Shown: positions 31,301-43,050 of the stretch, piece after piece
How the letters are laid out: the number at the start of each line of letters is the position of its first letter
Numbering within the stretch: the stretch's first letter is position 1
Assembly (NCBI GenBank): GCA_013398955.1
Contig: VWPU01011653.1
Span: forward strand, 1 to 64,000
Reading direction: 5' to 3'
Source of the DNA: Callaeas wilsoni
Lineage: Eukaryota; Chordata; Aves; Passeriformes; Callaeidae
DNA: 64,000 nucleotides
The notes under the pieces: model-generated
What the model was told of the DNA's origin: nothing
The model's database searches: none
What the model saw: the letters and a program-made list of their open reading frames with translations, nothing else
Program-made: the position numbers and the translations under genes

Positions 31301-32192
31301 TTGGACGAATGTCTTCTACTGCCACTTCATTAACCTGTGGAAAAGACATGAGCGGTGATAAAGGAACATCCACCATTAAAAAGTGACTCATTTTTTTAGG
31401 AGTGCTTCTCTAGTTATGCACAGTGTCCTTCTGAGTAAAAATCTTTCATTAATGATGGTGGATAAAAAATAACCAATAAATCTTTTTTTAGGTCAAGAAC
31501 AAATACAGTTCTCATGTTAAAGCACTCAAAACCTCAAGGGACAGAGTGCTGAGAGACAAAACCAATGGTACACTGCTTTGCTTTTCTTTACTTATTGTAT
31601 GCATCTACAGACTGAACAGACTGAAAACAGACAGATCAATTAGTAATAATTGAAAAAAGTAAAAAACAAAAAAAATCCCTTCCCTGCTCTATTTGCACAC
31701 CTAAACTTTGCATCCAATGGCTTCAAACTTTATTGCCCTCTATAGGCAAGCAAACCATGGAAAAGTCCCAGCAGGGAATTCTGCTGACAAGCACTTGGCA
31801 TTCTTCCTTCTGCAGTCAGACAATAGGGAACCTAAACTGTCTAAATCTTTAAAGAAAAATTACTGTAGTTAACAGCCATGTAATAGTTTGCTAAGTCTTG
31901 GTAGTAAACCTATGCCAATAAACCATGGCAAAGAGCAGATGCCTTTACACTAAAACATCTTTCTGGTTTTTGAGCTGGCAGGACAATCCCAAGCTAAAAT
32001 ACAACATTTTTAATGGGAAGGAAAATTACCGGCAAGACCCAGCTATAAACAAAACATTTAAGATCCCATTTTGCCAAACTGTCATAACAGAAAAATGCAA
32101 CTCCAAAAAACTCACAGAATCTTCATCCTCTGCATCTGCATCGGCATCAACATCTCCCGGGGGCTCAGCGGGTCTCAGCTGTCGTCCAGAAC
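21042..32192 (-). CDS. AHNAK2: AHNAK2, giant PDZ-repeat scaffold protein (gene model, first exon missing)
   Basis: Coding exons in transcript order: 32192-32116, 31334-31245, 30491-30435, 29831-29690, 29344-29169 and 28370-21042. They join in phase into about 2622 residues; the human protein, about 5800, has many more repeats. Sequence evidence: [13 protein letters not shown] and [14 protein letters not shown] match human AHNAK2 almost word for word. A PDZ-like domain is split over the exons at 29831 and 29344. The large last exon encodes AHNAK-type repeats with motifs such as [18 protein letters not shown]. Known for the family: AHNAK proteins are very large scaffolds at the plasma membrane and cytoskeleton, and their PDZ region is reported to dimerise. 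The first coding exon, one base short of a full codon at its 3' end, was not found to the right of 32192. The gene lies tail to tail with PLD4, as I recall it in human. Confidence 0.93.
28371..29168 (-). other. AHNAK2 last intron
   Basis: This intron is AT-rich, with a TATA-type simple repeat at about 28655-28705. The minus-strand donor is GTAGAT and the acceptor is TTCTTTTAG. No exon is seen inside. Confidence 0.7.
29169..29344 (-). CDS. AHNAK2: AHNAK2 PDZ exon 2
   Basis: The acceptor is CCACTTGCAG and the donor is CAG|GTAGAT. It encodes [19 protein letters not shown], then [19 protein letters not shown], the second half of the PDZ-like domain, and a charged tail that leads into the large exon. 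Confidence 0.93.
29690..29831 (-). CDS. AHNAK2: AHNAK2 PDZ exon 1
   Basis: The acceptor is CTGTCTCTAG and the donor is GAAG|GTACAG. It encodes [17 protein letters not shown], then [19 protein letters not shown], the first half of a PDZ-like fold with GFSV in the carboxylate-binding loop position. Human AHNAK2 reads nearly the same here. Confidence 0.93.
30435..30491 (-). CDS. AHNAK2: AHNAK2 small linker exon (57 nt)
   Basis: The minus-strand acceptor is ATTTTTCAG and the donor is CAG|GTCAGT. It encodes 19 charged residues ([19 protein letters not shown]) with no stop, in phase 0 on both sides. It has no clear human match by eye; support comes from splice sites, phase and position. Confidence 0.6.
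31245..31334 (-). CDS. AHNAK2: AHNAK2 exon encoding [13 protein letters not shown], with probable GC donor
   Basis: The minus-strand acceptor is TTCCACAG. It encodes [18 protein letters not shown], then [12 protein letters not shown], which is strongly conserved with human AHNAK2. No good GT donor fits the phase and length; the exon probably ends at AAG|GCAAGA, a GC donor. The frame continues to a stop at 31173 if not spliced. Confidence 0.85.
32116..32192 (-). CDS. AHNAK2: AHNAK2 exon encoding [10 protein letters not shown]
   Basis: The minus-strand acceptor is GTGTTTCAG and the donor is TCT|GTGAGT. It encodes [16 protein letters not shown] followed by an acidic Asp/Ala/Glu run, matching the SGRQLQPGEP segment I recall near the human N-terminus. 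It starts two bases into a codon, so an upstream exon supplies one base. Confidence 0.8.
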
Positions 32193-32339
32193 CTGAAACA
32201 CCAGCACACAGGTTGTTGGTGCCTGCAGGATCCACACAGAGCACAAAGCAGTCAGCTTGAAAGCTGAAACCCTCTGGAGCAGCACAGCAAGGGACATGCA
32301 CAGACCAGTGGAAAGGCCTGCCTTAATTTAGATTCCTAG

Positions 32340-32415
32340 CATCACAGAATGGTTTGGGTTGGAAGGGACCTTAAAGATAATCTAGTTCTCCCTACTAGCC
32401 ATGGGCAGGGATTAT
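32340..32415 (-). mobile_element. CR1 LINE 3' end, very short
   Basis: The plus strand reads ATCACAGAATGGTTTGGGTT, GGAAGGGACCTTAAAGAT and CATGGGCAGGG, the complement of the last 75 bases of CR1. It lies just upstream of the AHNAK2 exon at 32192. Confidence 0.9.
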
Positions 32416-35400
32416 TATCTGGTTAACTTCTAGTTCTACATTTTCTCCAATCTGAGGATTTCTCTCCTTCACAAAAGCCTTTACATTTCTGGATATTTCT
32501 ATATCTTTGGAAAAAGAAAAGCAGGGACCATCTGCTGACCCCTGTCTCCCACACCAGCCCCCACCTTTCCAAAGGGACTGAGTGTAGCCTGCAGTGAGGG
32601 CTTGGACGGATTGGAGACCAGAAAAAGGGAAAGAGAGGTGTACAAAGGGAATCTGAAATGTTTTTCCCTGAGTTGTTTTATTCTTTAAAATATCAGAATC
32701 AGTTATTAACATTTTGTTAATTCACAATAAATTAAATTGATTGAAATGACCCATGTTGAGACTCTTCCTTGCTTCTGACAAAGGTCTTAAGAACAGGAGA
32801 CTAAAAATCATTAAGCTTTGATAGTCATAAAGATTCTGTTTTCTTAGTTTTTAAAAGTATTGAGGGCAGACAGAGATGAGGTGAAGGAGATAGGCTGTCT
32901 GAAAGTATGATTCTCTTGAAATGCCTTAAATTGGGCACCAAAGAATGAAAACAGCATGAATTAGAAGATGTTTTCAGAGATCCAGGCTTAGCCAGTAGAG
33001 GACAGTGTGGCTGAACTGCATATTCCCTAATGCACCAGCTATTCACATGCACAAGTCCTTATCCCAATAACTATGTCTCTTTCCTGTCTCCACGCTTGTT
33101 TTTTCCAAGCCATCAGGCTGTCTAGCTCCCCGACACTCAGTTCTGTAACTTCCATTACTGTATTTAGTTTTGGCTCTCCTAAACAGATCCTCTGGCTTAA
33201 AAATATGCTCAAAAAACAGAGAAAACAATTGACAAGAAGAACTGTGCAACTCATTGTCTGTTTTAAATGGAGAATCCTTGGGCTGGAACGCAACATTTCG
33301 GGACGTTACACACTGTGTGTGCAGACAAGAAGGCACGACTTAGGCATGTCTGCAATCACTCTGACTTACACACATTGCCAAGCTCTTGTTAAAGCGGCTG
33401 GGATTTTGCTGGTCACTCCTCATAGTTTTCTGATCTCCTACATTTACTTTTTACTTGATTTTTTGAAGATGAAATTATATAGTACAGGCAAAGTTTTGAA
33501 AGAGTTATGCCCCAGTGATCAGTGATGGACCACTTTGTTAAGATGAATGGAAATAGTGTGCTTCCAGTGGGAATATCCTGTAACAGTCTGTGGGTCAAGT
33601 TTCCCAACTTGATAGAATAGAAGGCAATCCACCTTAGCCATATGTACAGCACCATAATCGGCTCTCCTGCAGTATTCCACTCCAGGGAACTAGGATCAAC
33701 CCAGAACACATCAGGGCTGCCAGATCATTCCTCCTTTAGCCTTCACAGCACTAGCCCTGACACCTACAATGGACAATTCTAGAAAATTCTAGAAAATTGT
33801 CTTAATGCACATTCTAACTCAGATTAAAGGCCTGCTTGAAATTTAGCTTGACTTTTTTTTCAAAAGCTCTAGCATTTGCAATCTTCAGAAGCTCAAGAAA
33901 TTTGAAAAATTAGCATAACCTTGTTAAAAAATTTAGGCATGGATTTATGAACCTGATTTTAGGCATTTCTGCTTGAAAATTCTGGAATCCATTCATGAAG
34001 CAGTTCACCACATGTATTTTAATAAACATCATATGAGGAGAAGAGCTGCAGGATTGAGACTTGATTGTTTAATTTGCCAGTGCTTCTAAGGATTCAGGTG
34101 CCAACAATAAATTTTATGGCTGTTACTAAAATTCCAAGAAATAGTAAGGACTTAGTCTTGTGGCATTGCCATATTTTTCACTTGGGAGAATCCCACCCAC
34201 AAGCCCTGCAGTCCAGTAGAATGACTTAACAGAAAATTGCTTGGATTGCTGAAGTGTTTGCTCTTCAGTGCAGCGCTTCAGTGTTAACTACAGCATTGAT
34301 CCCTGGTGGCTGCCAATAATTTTGCTACTGGAAAAGAAACAGGAAAGAATTATCAGTGAGTCATCTTAGGCTGGTTCACTGCAGTTTCTCTTGTTTTACT
34401 CTGGTGTAACTTCAGTGACACTTTAGTTGTCTGGAACTGGAGCACTGCAAGTACAGTACTTCTCCTAAACTGTGACAGTAGTGCCTTTTCCTAAAAAATC
34501 GAGCAACAGATTACAGTCCCCAGGGCTAACAGGGATGTGGGTGAGATTGCATGGAGGGGCATCAGATACACAGATGACTTTCCCTTCCAAAGCTTCACAA
34601 TGAGGCCTTTCCATCCACCCCTATTTCCCCAAACCCTGCCTAGGCTGCCCCTCTAGGATAGTTAAGCCATGTCATAAAAGACTTGTTGTGCCCTTGATTC
34701 CTACTGTAGACTAAGATTTGCTTCTGATTATTTCCCGATTCAGAATACTTTCAAAAGAAATCTATAAAAGAGGGGAATTACAATACGTTTTCAGCAAAGC
34801 CTTCTTTCTGAGTAGAAAAGCCTGTGCCAATAAACTATGATTTATATGCATGTCATTCTCATGCCCTGAATAGCAGCAATGCCAACATTTTATAGATTTC
34901 AACTTTTTTTATGGACCCTGGACAATCAATGCTTTGTTCAAAATGTTTTCATAAACAAGATGGAATTTACATCAGTGACTACTTCTAATAGCCACTGGAC
35001 TGACTTCAGAACAAGGGAATTTTTTGAAAATAAGCAGTAGGAGTTATATACGCTGGATCATTTTCATATCATATGACTGAAATGTGTATCTGCTTTTTGA
35101 AATGCAATTATTTTAAAATTATTTTGTCTTTAGCCTAGCAACCCAGATGTACTGTTTGGGCAAAACCATAAGAAAAAAACAAAAACAGGTTATTTTTTTG
35201 GTATTCACATTCAGTGGGCAATAGTCTCCAAAATCACATTTGATACAATATCATGAATTCCAAGTATGACAGTGTCATTGAATTTAAATCAAGTATGCTT
35301 TAATGTATTGTATAAAGAGAAACCTAGTTTTAATTGGAACACTGGCATATAAAATTCCTGTGGTCTGTATACTTTAAAATAAAATAAAAGAGTACATGAG

Positions 35401-38400
35401 AATACCGGAGATATTAATAAAAGAAACAATAACATCTTTTGTTGATCATCCCAGCTTCTTTGCTTCCAGACTATAGCTCTTTCACTGCAATTCTTAGATT
35501 TGGGCTTTTTGCTTTTTTAAGATTTTGTACTAAAGTTATATTTGCATATGAATAGTGAATTTAAGTAATCTGCTCTTATCTTTAGGTGTATTACTTTTCC
35601 CTGCATCAACTTCAACATTACTTCAACAAATAGTTTATCTTAACATACAGAAACCTGATCCATGATAAATATCTGTCCACAGGTGAAAAGTTTTATGCTT
35701 TGCTCAGTCACATTTTTCTTTAAGGTCATGACCTGTGCCTTTTCTTTATGAGGATTTTGGCATTTGCTAGTTACCATTTCTAAGCTGTGACAGGACACTA
35801 ACAGTCCTGTTGGTGCAGTGTTATGGAAATATCTCTGAGTCCATAGCCAGTTAGAAAACTTGTGCCTTGACATGTGGGCAAGGCTGGGACATCTTTAGAT
35901 CAGGTCTTTTCTGACAGTGCAAAGCACACTCTGGGCACACAACCTCATTTGTGTTATTAATAAGGAGAAGGAAGAATGAATAATTGCAAGGTAACAGCAG
36001 TAATAATTTAATGTCATTGTCATTGTTAGCACTGTGTTTGACCAGTAAAGAATTCATACCTGTAGGTCAGCAGTTTTCACTGTGCTCCCTCATGTGCTTA
36101 TGTCTTGTTGTAAACAAAGATGTGCATGGCTGCTGTCATGGGCAGCTTCAGCTGCCTCGTGTACCAGACCTCTCTTCCTGCAGCCATCAGTCCCTGTACC
36201 TGCAGGTCCGTCTGTCCCTCTGCCCGCAGGCACCCTCTCATGGGGCTGTTACTCCTCATGCGTGAATGGCTGGCAACTGCTAATGCATTTCTCCAGAATG
36301 TTTTTGTTTTTAAAACCACATCCCTCTCTCCAGATGGATGGTGTGCCTGACTTTTGCCCCCACATCTTGTTCTCCCTCTCTTGCAGGTATCGCAATTACT
36401 GGGATTCCTTTTCCTCCCTCAGAGCTCTCACAGCTGCCCCAGCAGTGCTGCTGTGAAGTTCCGCAGCCCCTTCTGGTTCACTTCTAACAGTCGAAACAGG
36501 GAATACTTAGAATAGTTAGAATATTTTAAATCGTGGGTCCCAGTTCAGGAAAGCACTTGATAACAGGAACACTATGCACATGCCTGACGTTCATCTTGGC
36601 CTCTCAAGAGCACTTTTTCAGATAGGTAGGTTCACCCGACTTCCCAGCAAGCAATGCTGGAGGAAAATGATCCTGCAAGCATCAGCTGCAAAGATAAGAA
36701 TCTGGAAGTGTCTGCAAATAAACTTTGTTATGCAGGTCCTGTGCTCCTGAAGGAAGCTGCCATGAGGTTTAAACCACAGTTTGTAGCACATGCTCTCACA
36801 CAATCTCTGCAGGCTCGACCACGAGCTCCAGAAGGTTCATGGCATTTCCAGTAAACAGCTCTAATGATGCTGGGGAAAACCACCAGTAAAAAAATCAAGA
36901 GGCTCATCTTCTACAGAGATTTCCTAGTGCATTCCAGAGACCTGGATTCATTCCATTGTCCTGCAAGATCCCACGGACTGAGTTACAACAACTGCTGGGC
37001 AGGGCTCTGGGGCACGGCCGGAGCGCAGCGGGAATGCTGCGGCTGTCACTGTATCTGGGCAGGATCCATGGCCACGGGGAGATGCGGGCACTCTGTCACG
37101 GAGAAGGCTGCCTCTCCCAGCCCTCCATCGCAGGAATGTCATGTTACTTCACTTGAACCGCTGCCAGCGAGACAGCGGGGGGCACCAGCAGCTCCACCTA
37201 GAAGACCCAGCTTGTCGGCTCTGAACGGAACGGCTGCCGCAGTGGAAAAAGCAGCCGTTCTGCCTCAGAAAAGGTGTTAAAGTGAGGATCAGCACCACCC
37301 CTTTAGTGTTTCCCCTCTGCCCTGTGCTGGCAGTGGGACCCTCCCCACCAAGCCCTGAAATTTCTGTGGAATGAAGACAAAGGACTACGCTGTGGAATGA
37401 AGATAAAGATTTTGCTGCTGAAGGAGTTTAACAGGCCTTATTATCAGCGGGATGCTATCAGAACCAGCTGGGCCGGTGTTCAAGCTACACTCCTGCCTTT
37501 GTTTTGCACTGGTTTGGCAATGCCCCTTGGCTGCACTCTGTCCCTGGGCTGCATACTTGTGCTGTGATGAATGTAGCTCAGACCTGGGAGCCGAAAGCAG
37601 GGGCTTGTAGCACAGTCGTGCTAAAGGAGCAGCTACTCCCAAATAACCAACGTGTGTGAATAGTTTCCTTCCATTCAAGGCATGAACAAGATGTTTTGAT
37701 TCATTGCCTTGGTATGTTAAGCTGCCCTTGTCGGCTGTTAGAGTACTTCATTAAAAGCCTTCAAATTATTTCATCTCAAAACCTTTTGAAGACAGAATAT
37801 ATATGTGAGTTACAATAATGAGTCTGCTTGCCCAGCCAGAGGACTGTCCATGAAGTTAACACTTACTTTTATCAAAAGGAACAGTACTCTGCTCTGCAAA
37901 GTATGTCCAAGCAGAGAAATGTCTCGGAAATTAAGGTTCCTTGCAGACCATACTGAGCCCTGTAGGATTTTATAGAGCATTTTCTACAGGTTGACTAATA
38001 TGAGGAAAGATGTCTAAGAGCACTGGCAACTAAGAACTGATATAAACACTGCCATAAAAACAGAAACTAACAGCCCTCAGATGAAAAGAAGAGTGAATGG
38101 CTTTCCCGTGAGTGTGTGTTTATATTGATAAGCTCTGCTCACAGATTTAAAAGTATTAAAAGCATTCCTGCTCACACTTCACAACAGGAGCAAAACCTTT
38201 AGGAAGGCTGATCAGAAAGGAGTTCTTGATTCTTACAGTGGTCCACCTTTCCTCTGACAGTAAAGATAAACTTAATAGAAACCATAGAACAATTCTGAGC
38301 ATGAAAATAAATCACTCTGGTGAGGCTCTGCACAGACCTTCTCAGCTTGAGTCATATTTTAACATGAAAAGCACAGGGGACTTTTTTTTTTCCCCCCCAA

Positions 38401-41400
38401 TTGTCAAACTGAAATTTCCCAGATCCTGAGTTAATGACTTTCATCTAGCTACCATCATTTATTGGTTACTTGGCTATATAGGAAATGTAGTTTGGACAGA
38501 TCCACATAACTCTTCTGCTACAAGGAAAAAATATTAACTAAAATATTTCATTAGTTTGATATTTCACCTCTTACTGAAATAGAATAATGTTTCCTACAAG
38601 TAACTGAGAGTTTGAAAATAAGCTCCTAACCAAAGTTTATTGCAAGAACATGAATAGAGTGATGTCCAAAAGAGACAGCAAAAGCAGACAGCAGTGGTTG
38701 ATACCTGTACTTGGCTCTCCTGTTCCATCCCTCCTCTTCCTAGCTAAAATGCAGCTACAAGTGGCAGAGTGAAAAAGGTAGCTGGAGAAATGCTCATGGT
38801 ACCCAGCTGACAACCAGAGCTTCAGTGCTGCTTCCCCTAGGCCATGGTTCTGTCTCAGAAGCACAAGTTTTGTATCATCTCTAGTTTCAGTCTGTTTGCA
38901 TGGAGGGTAGGTGTAACTTCCTGCCCTGTGTCTCTGTCTTGCATGTCTTAGGCAGGAATTTTCCTCTCTCTCAGGTTTCATGTGACAGAATGGGTTTCCA
39001 GTCTGTGTTTTACTTCCTGCATGAATTCCTACAGTGTTCTTGCATAATTGTTGTGATAATGCAGTGAATTAGCACCTTCTCTGATAATTACCAATTATGA
39101 TTTTTCCAGGATTACAGGGCCTTTTTTCTCACAAAGTTGGTAAGAGAAGGGAATCACTGTACCCAGGCTCCTGGACTGAACCAAAATTGCTTACCACCCT
39201 TTTGGACAGAAAGTGAGTTAGCAATTCATAGCTAAATAAAGCAATAATGACTGGTCTAATCCACTCTAATCCTCAACAGTTTCATCTCCTGGGACTCTCA
39301 ACAGTTTTATCTTTTGGATATACTGGTTTTACTTGCAATTCATTTGCCACCGTGCTGTAAATAGTTGTATGGATACCCAAATAAAATTTCTCAGAGTGCC
39401 ACTGCCCATCTGGATGATCTGTGTTTTAAGAAGAGTTTCAGGAACATGTTGCAAATGAAGAGCTCTCACTTGCTTACCAGCTTCAGAAACCCTAGTGGGA
39501 AGTACTCTGCAGCTATTTGGTTATTCAATATATTGATTAGGCATGTTGCGGTTTTCTCTCCTCTGAAAGAAACCCCTTCACCTATACAACAAACCAGACT
39601 TGGGAAGTGAAAGCACATCTGCCTTTCTCTCAGGGCAAGGAGTTGATTGCTGCTGTCCTCCCTGTTAGATAGCTGTGAACTCAGCTCTTACCATGACTCA
39701 CCTAGAAGGACAGGCAGGTGGGTGCCTATTGCAGATAAGGCCCCTAAAGATCACACAAATTAACTTTGCCACATTCCTTCTCCTCTCTGATTCACCCTTC
39801 CAAGAATTCAGGCTTCTACCAGAGCAGATTGCCTGTTCCCCTGCCAAAGCACAACCCTGCTCAGATTTATAAATGAATCAAATGAATGCATTTATGGAAA
39901 ATGATCGCTCTGCCTGCATAGGCTTGATTGGCAGCCCTGGAGACTCAATTTCTCTGGCCACAGAGTCAATATTTCTTAAGAAGAAGTGGTTGTAACCCCA
40001 AGCTGTCTCATAAGGTAGCCCAGTACTGACACACTAAAGGAAGATGCTAATTCTCAGTGGTTTTGGTAGAAAGCACGTTTGTTCTGTAAGAATAGGTCTT
40101 AAGATAAGAATAAGAATAGAGGAACTGCTAACATTTTGCAAAAAGCCCAAAGAAACGAATGCAGGCTTTGTATAAATGGCACTTACCACTCCAAATTAGA
40201 AACAGACTTTTTAGTCCAAACTGCTAAAAATGCTCTTCAAACTCTTTGCTTAAAAAAATCATCATCAGAATCAATCCTCAGTAAAAATTTTTGTATTTAG
40301 AGATAAATATAAACACATACGTACATCCATATATAGAGAGAAAGAGTTCGTATCATGATCCTTACAGTCTAAAGTCCTTATGGTTTAGAAGACTTTTATT
40401 TCTCCTTACTCCACTGATAAAATTCAGTGCACAATTAAGTGCCTAGATACAGCAATATTAATGGAGTGATGTTACTTTGGCCGTCTCTTTGGTATGCTGG
40501 GCACAGCCCCTTGCAAAACAGGATTGCGGAAAAAAACCTTGTAGTTTTTCCACAACCTTTTATGGGGGCTTTTATATAAATATCTGCCTTTGGAAACAGG
40601 TTTTCAGATGGAGAGAAAATTCCCTGGGCAACTTGTTTGGATGTAAATCACCACAGAAGAAAATATTTTTTAAGCTTTTAAATTCCTTAATGTATATGTA
40701 ATACAAGAGATACGGGATAGAGGTGACAGAAAATTATTATGGGAAAATATTTTACATCAAAGATCAAGTTAACAGTTCCCTCACTTTGTTAAGATAAAAA
40801 TCTTTTCTGTCAATAAACACTGATAGTAGCAAAATAGCATTTGGCACAGCTCACTTTTCCTTGTTTTTGTGTGGTAGGAGATTCTCTTTAAAATTAGAGA
40901 GAATTTCTGGATGCAGACCGTGGGTTTACAAAAGTGTAAAATCTCATTTACAGATAAACTAATCCATTGAGTCAGATAAATAAATAAATTAGCTTAGTTC
41001 TGTCTGCATCAGTGTAATTCAAATCTGAATAAATGGACTATAAACTTGGGTTTCAGTCATAAAAAGGTCAGATTTCAAAATAATTGAATCGGTCACATAC
41101 CAAATTCTTTTTGAAAATGTTGTGTCTTGATTTCAGCCCATTGGTTTGTACCTCTTTTCTAAACACCTCTCCCTAACAGATTATACCTTGCCCCAGCATT
41201 TTCTAAACGTGCCATTTGATACGTCTTCTTTTACAAATTAAATCTGTTAACTTAACAGTCATTGTTTGAAATTAGAAATAATTATGTAAGACTGAAAAGC
41301 ATTGAAACTTGAAGTGCATATTAATTTACAGAAGGAAAAACTGATGCTGACAAACTTTTATTGCATTATATTTTTTAAAAAATAAAATTGAATCTTTGCA

Positions 41401-42921
41401 TGGGGTTTTTTAATGGTTCAGTACTGTTTTTCCATTTCTGTACCTCCTAGCACCCAAAAATAACAAACCAAAATGCTTGCCTAATATATTAGAGAAAAAC
41501 ACAGTTAAGTTAAGGAAATAGATTTCAGTTTTAGGTTTCACAGACATTAGTATAAACGATAGGGAGAAACCATTTCTTTAAAGACTCATTACTGCAGTTC
41601 TGGATTTTTTTTCTGGTTAAAGACTCAAATAGTGAGAAAATAACTACACTGTGGTTCATCCATGTAGTAACTGGTGAATGAATTGAGATGGGTGGAGTTG
41701 TTTGAAAGCACTAAGAGGACTATTTCTTGGATTTGATTATCAACCCTAATGCTGATTCATAACATTTCCAAACATCCAGAGCCTCTCTGTAATACAAAAA
41801 TAATGATATCTTATGGAAATTAGTAGCTTTATCATAATGGTCTGTTTACACTCAGGTTAAGTATTTTCTAACTCAGTTAAAACAGGATGCATTCTTTTTG
41901 AAGGCACATGGTAAGGTTGTTCTTGTGGACAGCTGTGCTAGTTTCAGACTAATGTATAAGGGAGAGTAAATTACGTTTTGCTCTTCAGTGAGGTCAAGGG
42001 CTCCACTGAAATAAAACAGCTTTGTACCAATACAAACTATAAGGAAAAGGAAGATCCTGGGGCTTCAGTTACAGTTTTTGAGATCTGCTGCAAGGTGTCT
42101 CCTTCAGAGTCATTTGAATCTGTGCAACAGGAGGACAATCCAGTGGCTTGTCCCCAGTCTGAAGAATAGCAATGACCACCTTAATTTGTGGAACTGTGAA
42201 GAGTTTGAGCAAAAGGAAAGAATGGGAGGCACCTGGAGATGCCCTTCAGTCCGTCTGTAGGGTTTTCTGCACATCTTTGCAAAGAGTATTTTTAAACCAA
42301 TGGTGCTTTACTACCTGTTCTCTCTTGCACCCTGCCTGATCCAATGGCCCCAGTGAGGACCCTGTGAGCTGTGGTTCAGCTCTCTGTGAGCTCTGTGTGC
42401 AGCAGAGAGACCATGGCTCTCTCCTAAGGAAGGTGGATTGGCATTCCTTGCACTATGCACAGCTTACAGTCAATAACGCCTGAAAAGGAGAACAATTGCT
42501 ACCATGAAATTATCCGATCTAAAACAAAAGGCTCCACCATCATCTTACTGTGACATTTTTAAATACTGCAGTCCCAAAGTCCTCCATGGACTGAGATGTT
42601 AATAAGGTTTTAGCAGAGACTGAAATATTTGCTTTATATAGAGGTTTTGGGGGCAGTGTTGACAGAATTCTGCAACTACATTGGGAGCAGAATTTGTTTC
42701 TTTCTTCACTGCAAATACTTTGAACACTACTTAATCCCATTTTGAACACTTAGAAAGAAGATCTGTCTCCATTTGACCAAGAGAGTAAAGAAAAGCACTG
42801 CTGATCTTAGAAGACAAATGCCCAGAACTCTTCTTTTTTCAGAGAAATCAAGTGCAGGGCTTGATACAAAAGGACACAGATGGGAAAAGGGCAAAGACAA
42901 CCCACACGTAAGCCCAGAGTA
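32416..42921. other. Gene-poor stretch upstream of AHNAK2
   Basis: I see no supported gene. ORFs of up to 150 codons (33073-33525 +) have no recognisable domain. A GC-rich patch at about 36990-37260 is the only compositional change. The stretch is probably AHNAK2 first-intron or intergenic DNA. Confidence 0.45.
36990..37260. other. Small GC-rich, CpG-containing patch
   Basis: GC content and CpG count are clearly above the surroundings (CACGGCCGGAGCGCAGCGGG and GAACGGAACGGCTGCCGC lie within it). It is too short and weak to call a promoter with confidence. Confidence 0.4.
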
Positions 42922-43050
42922 AGTCACGGAATGTTTTAGAAAGGACCTTAAAGATGACCTCATTCCAACCCCCTGCCATGGGCAGAGACACCTTTCACTA
43001 GACCAGGTTGCTCAAAGCCTCCTGAAGTCCTGCTAACTGAAAAACAGGTC
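42922..43050 (-). mobile_element. CR1 LINE fragment, 3' end
   Basis: The plus strand shows AAGTCACGGAATGTTTTAG, AAGGACCTTAAAGATGACCT and CACTAGACCAGGTTGCTC, the complement of a CR1 3' end. Confidence 0.88.

Noticed and set aside
32026..32301. Minus-strand ORF starting at an ATG at 32301 that runs into the AHNAK2 exon
   Set aside because: It would give an in-frame alternative start, but a good acceptor at 32193 coincides with the point where conservation begins, so splicing is the better reading.
36380..36456. Exon-like segment after TTCTCCCTCTCTTGCAG on the plus strand
   Set aside because: The acceptor is good and a short frame ends in a stop, but I see no upstream exon, poly(A) signal or recognisable protein.
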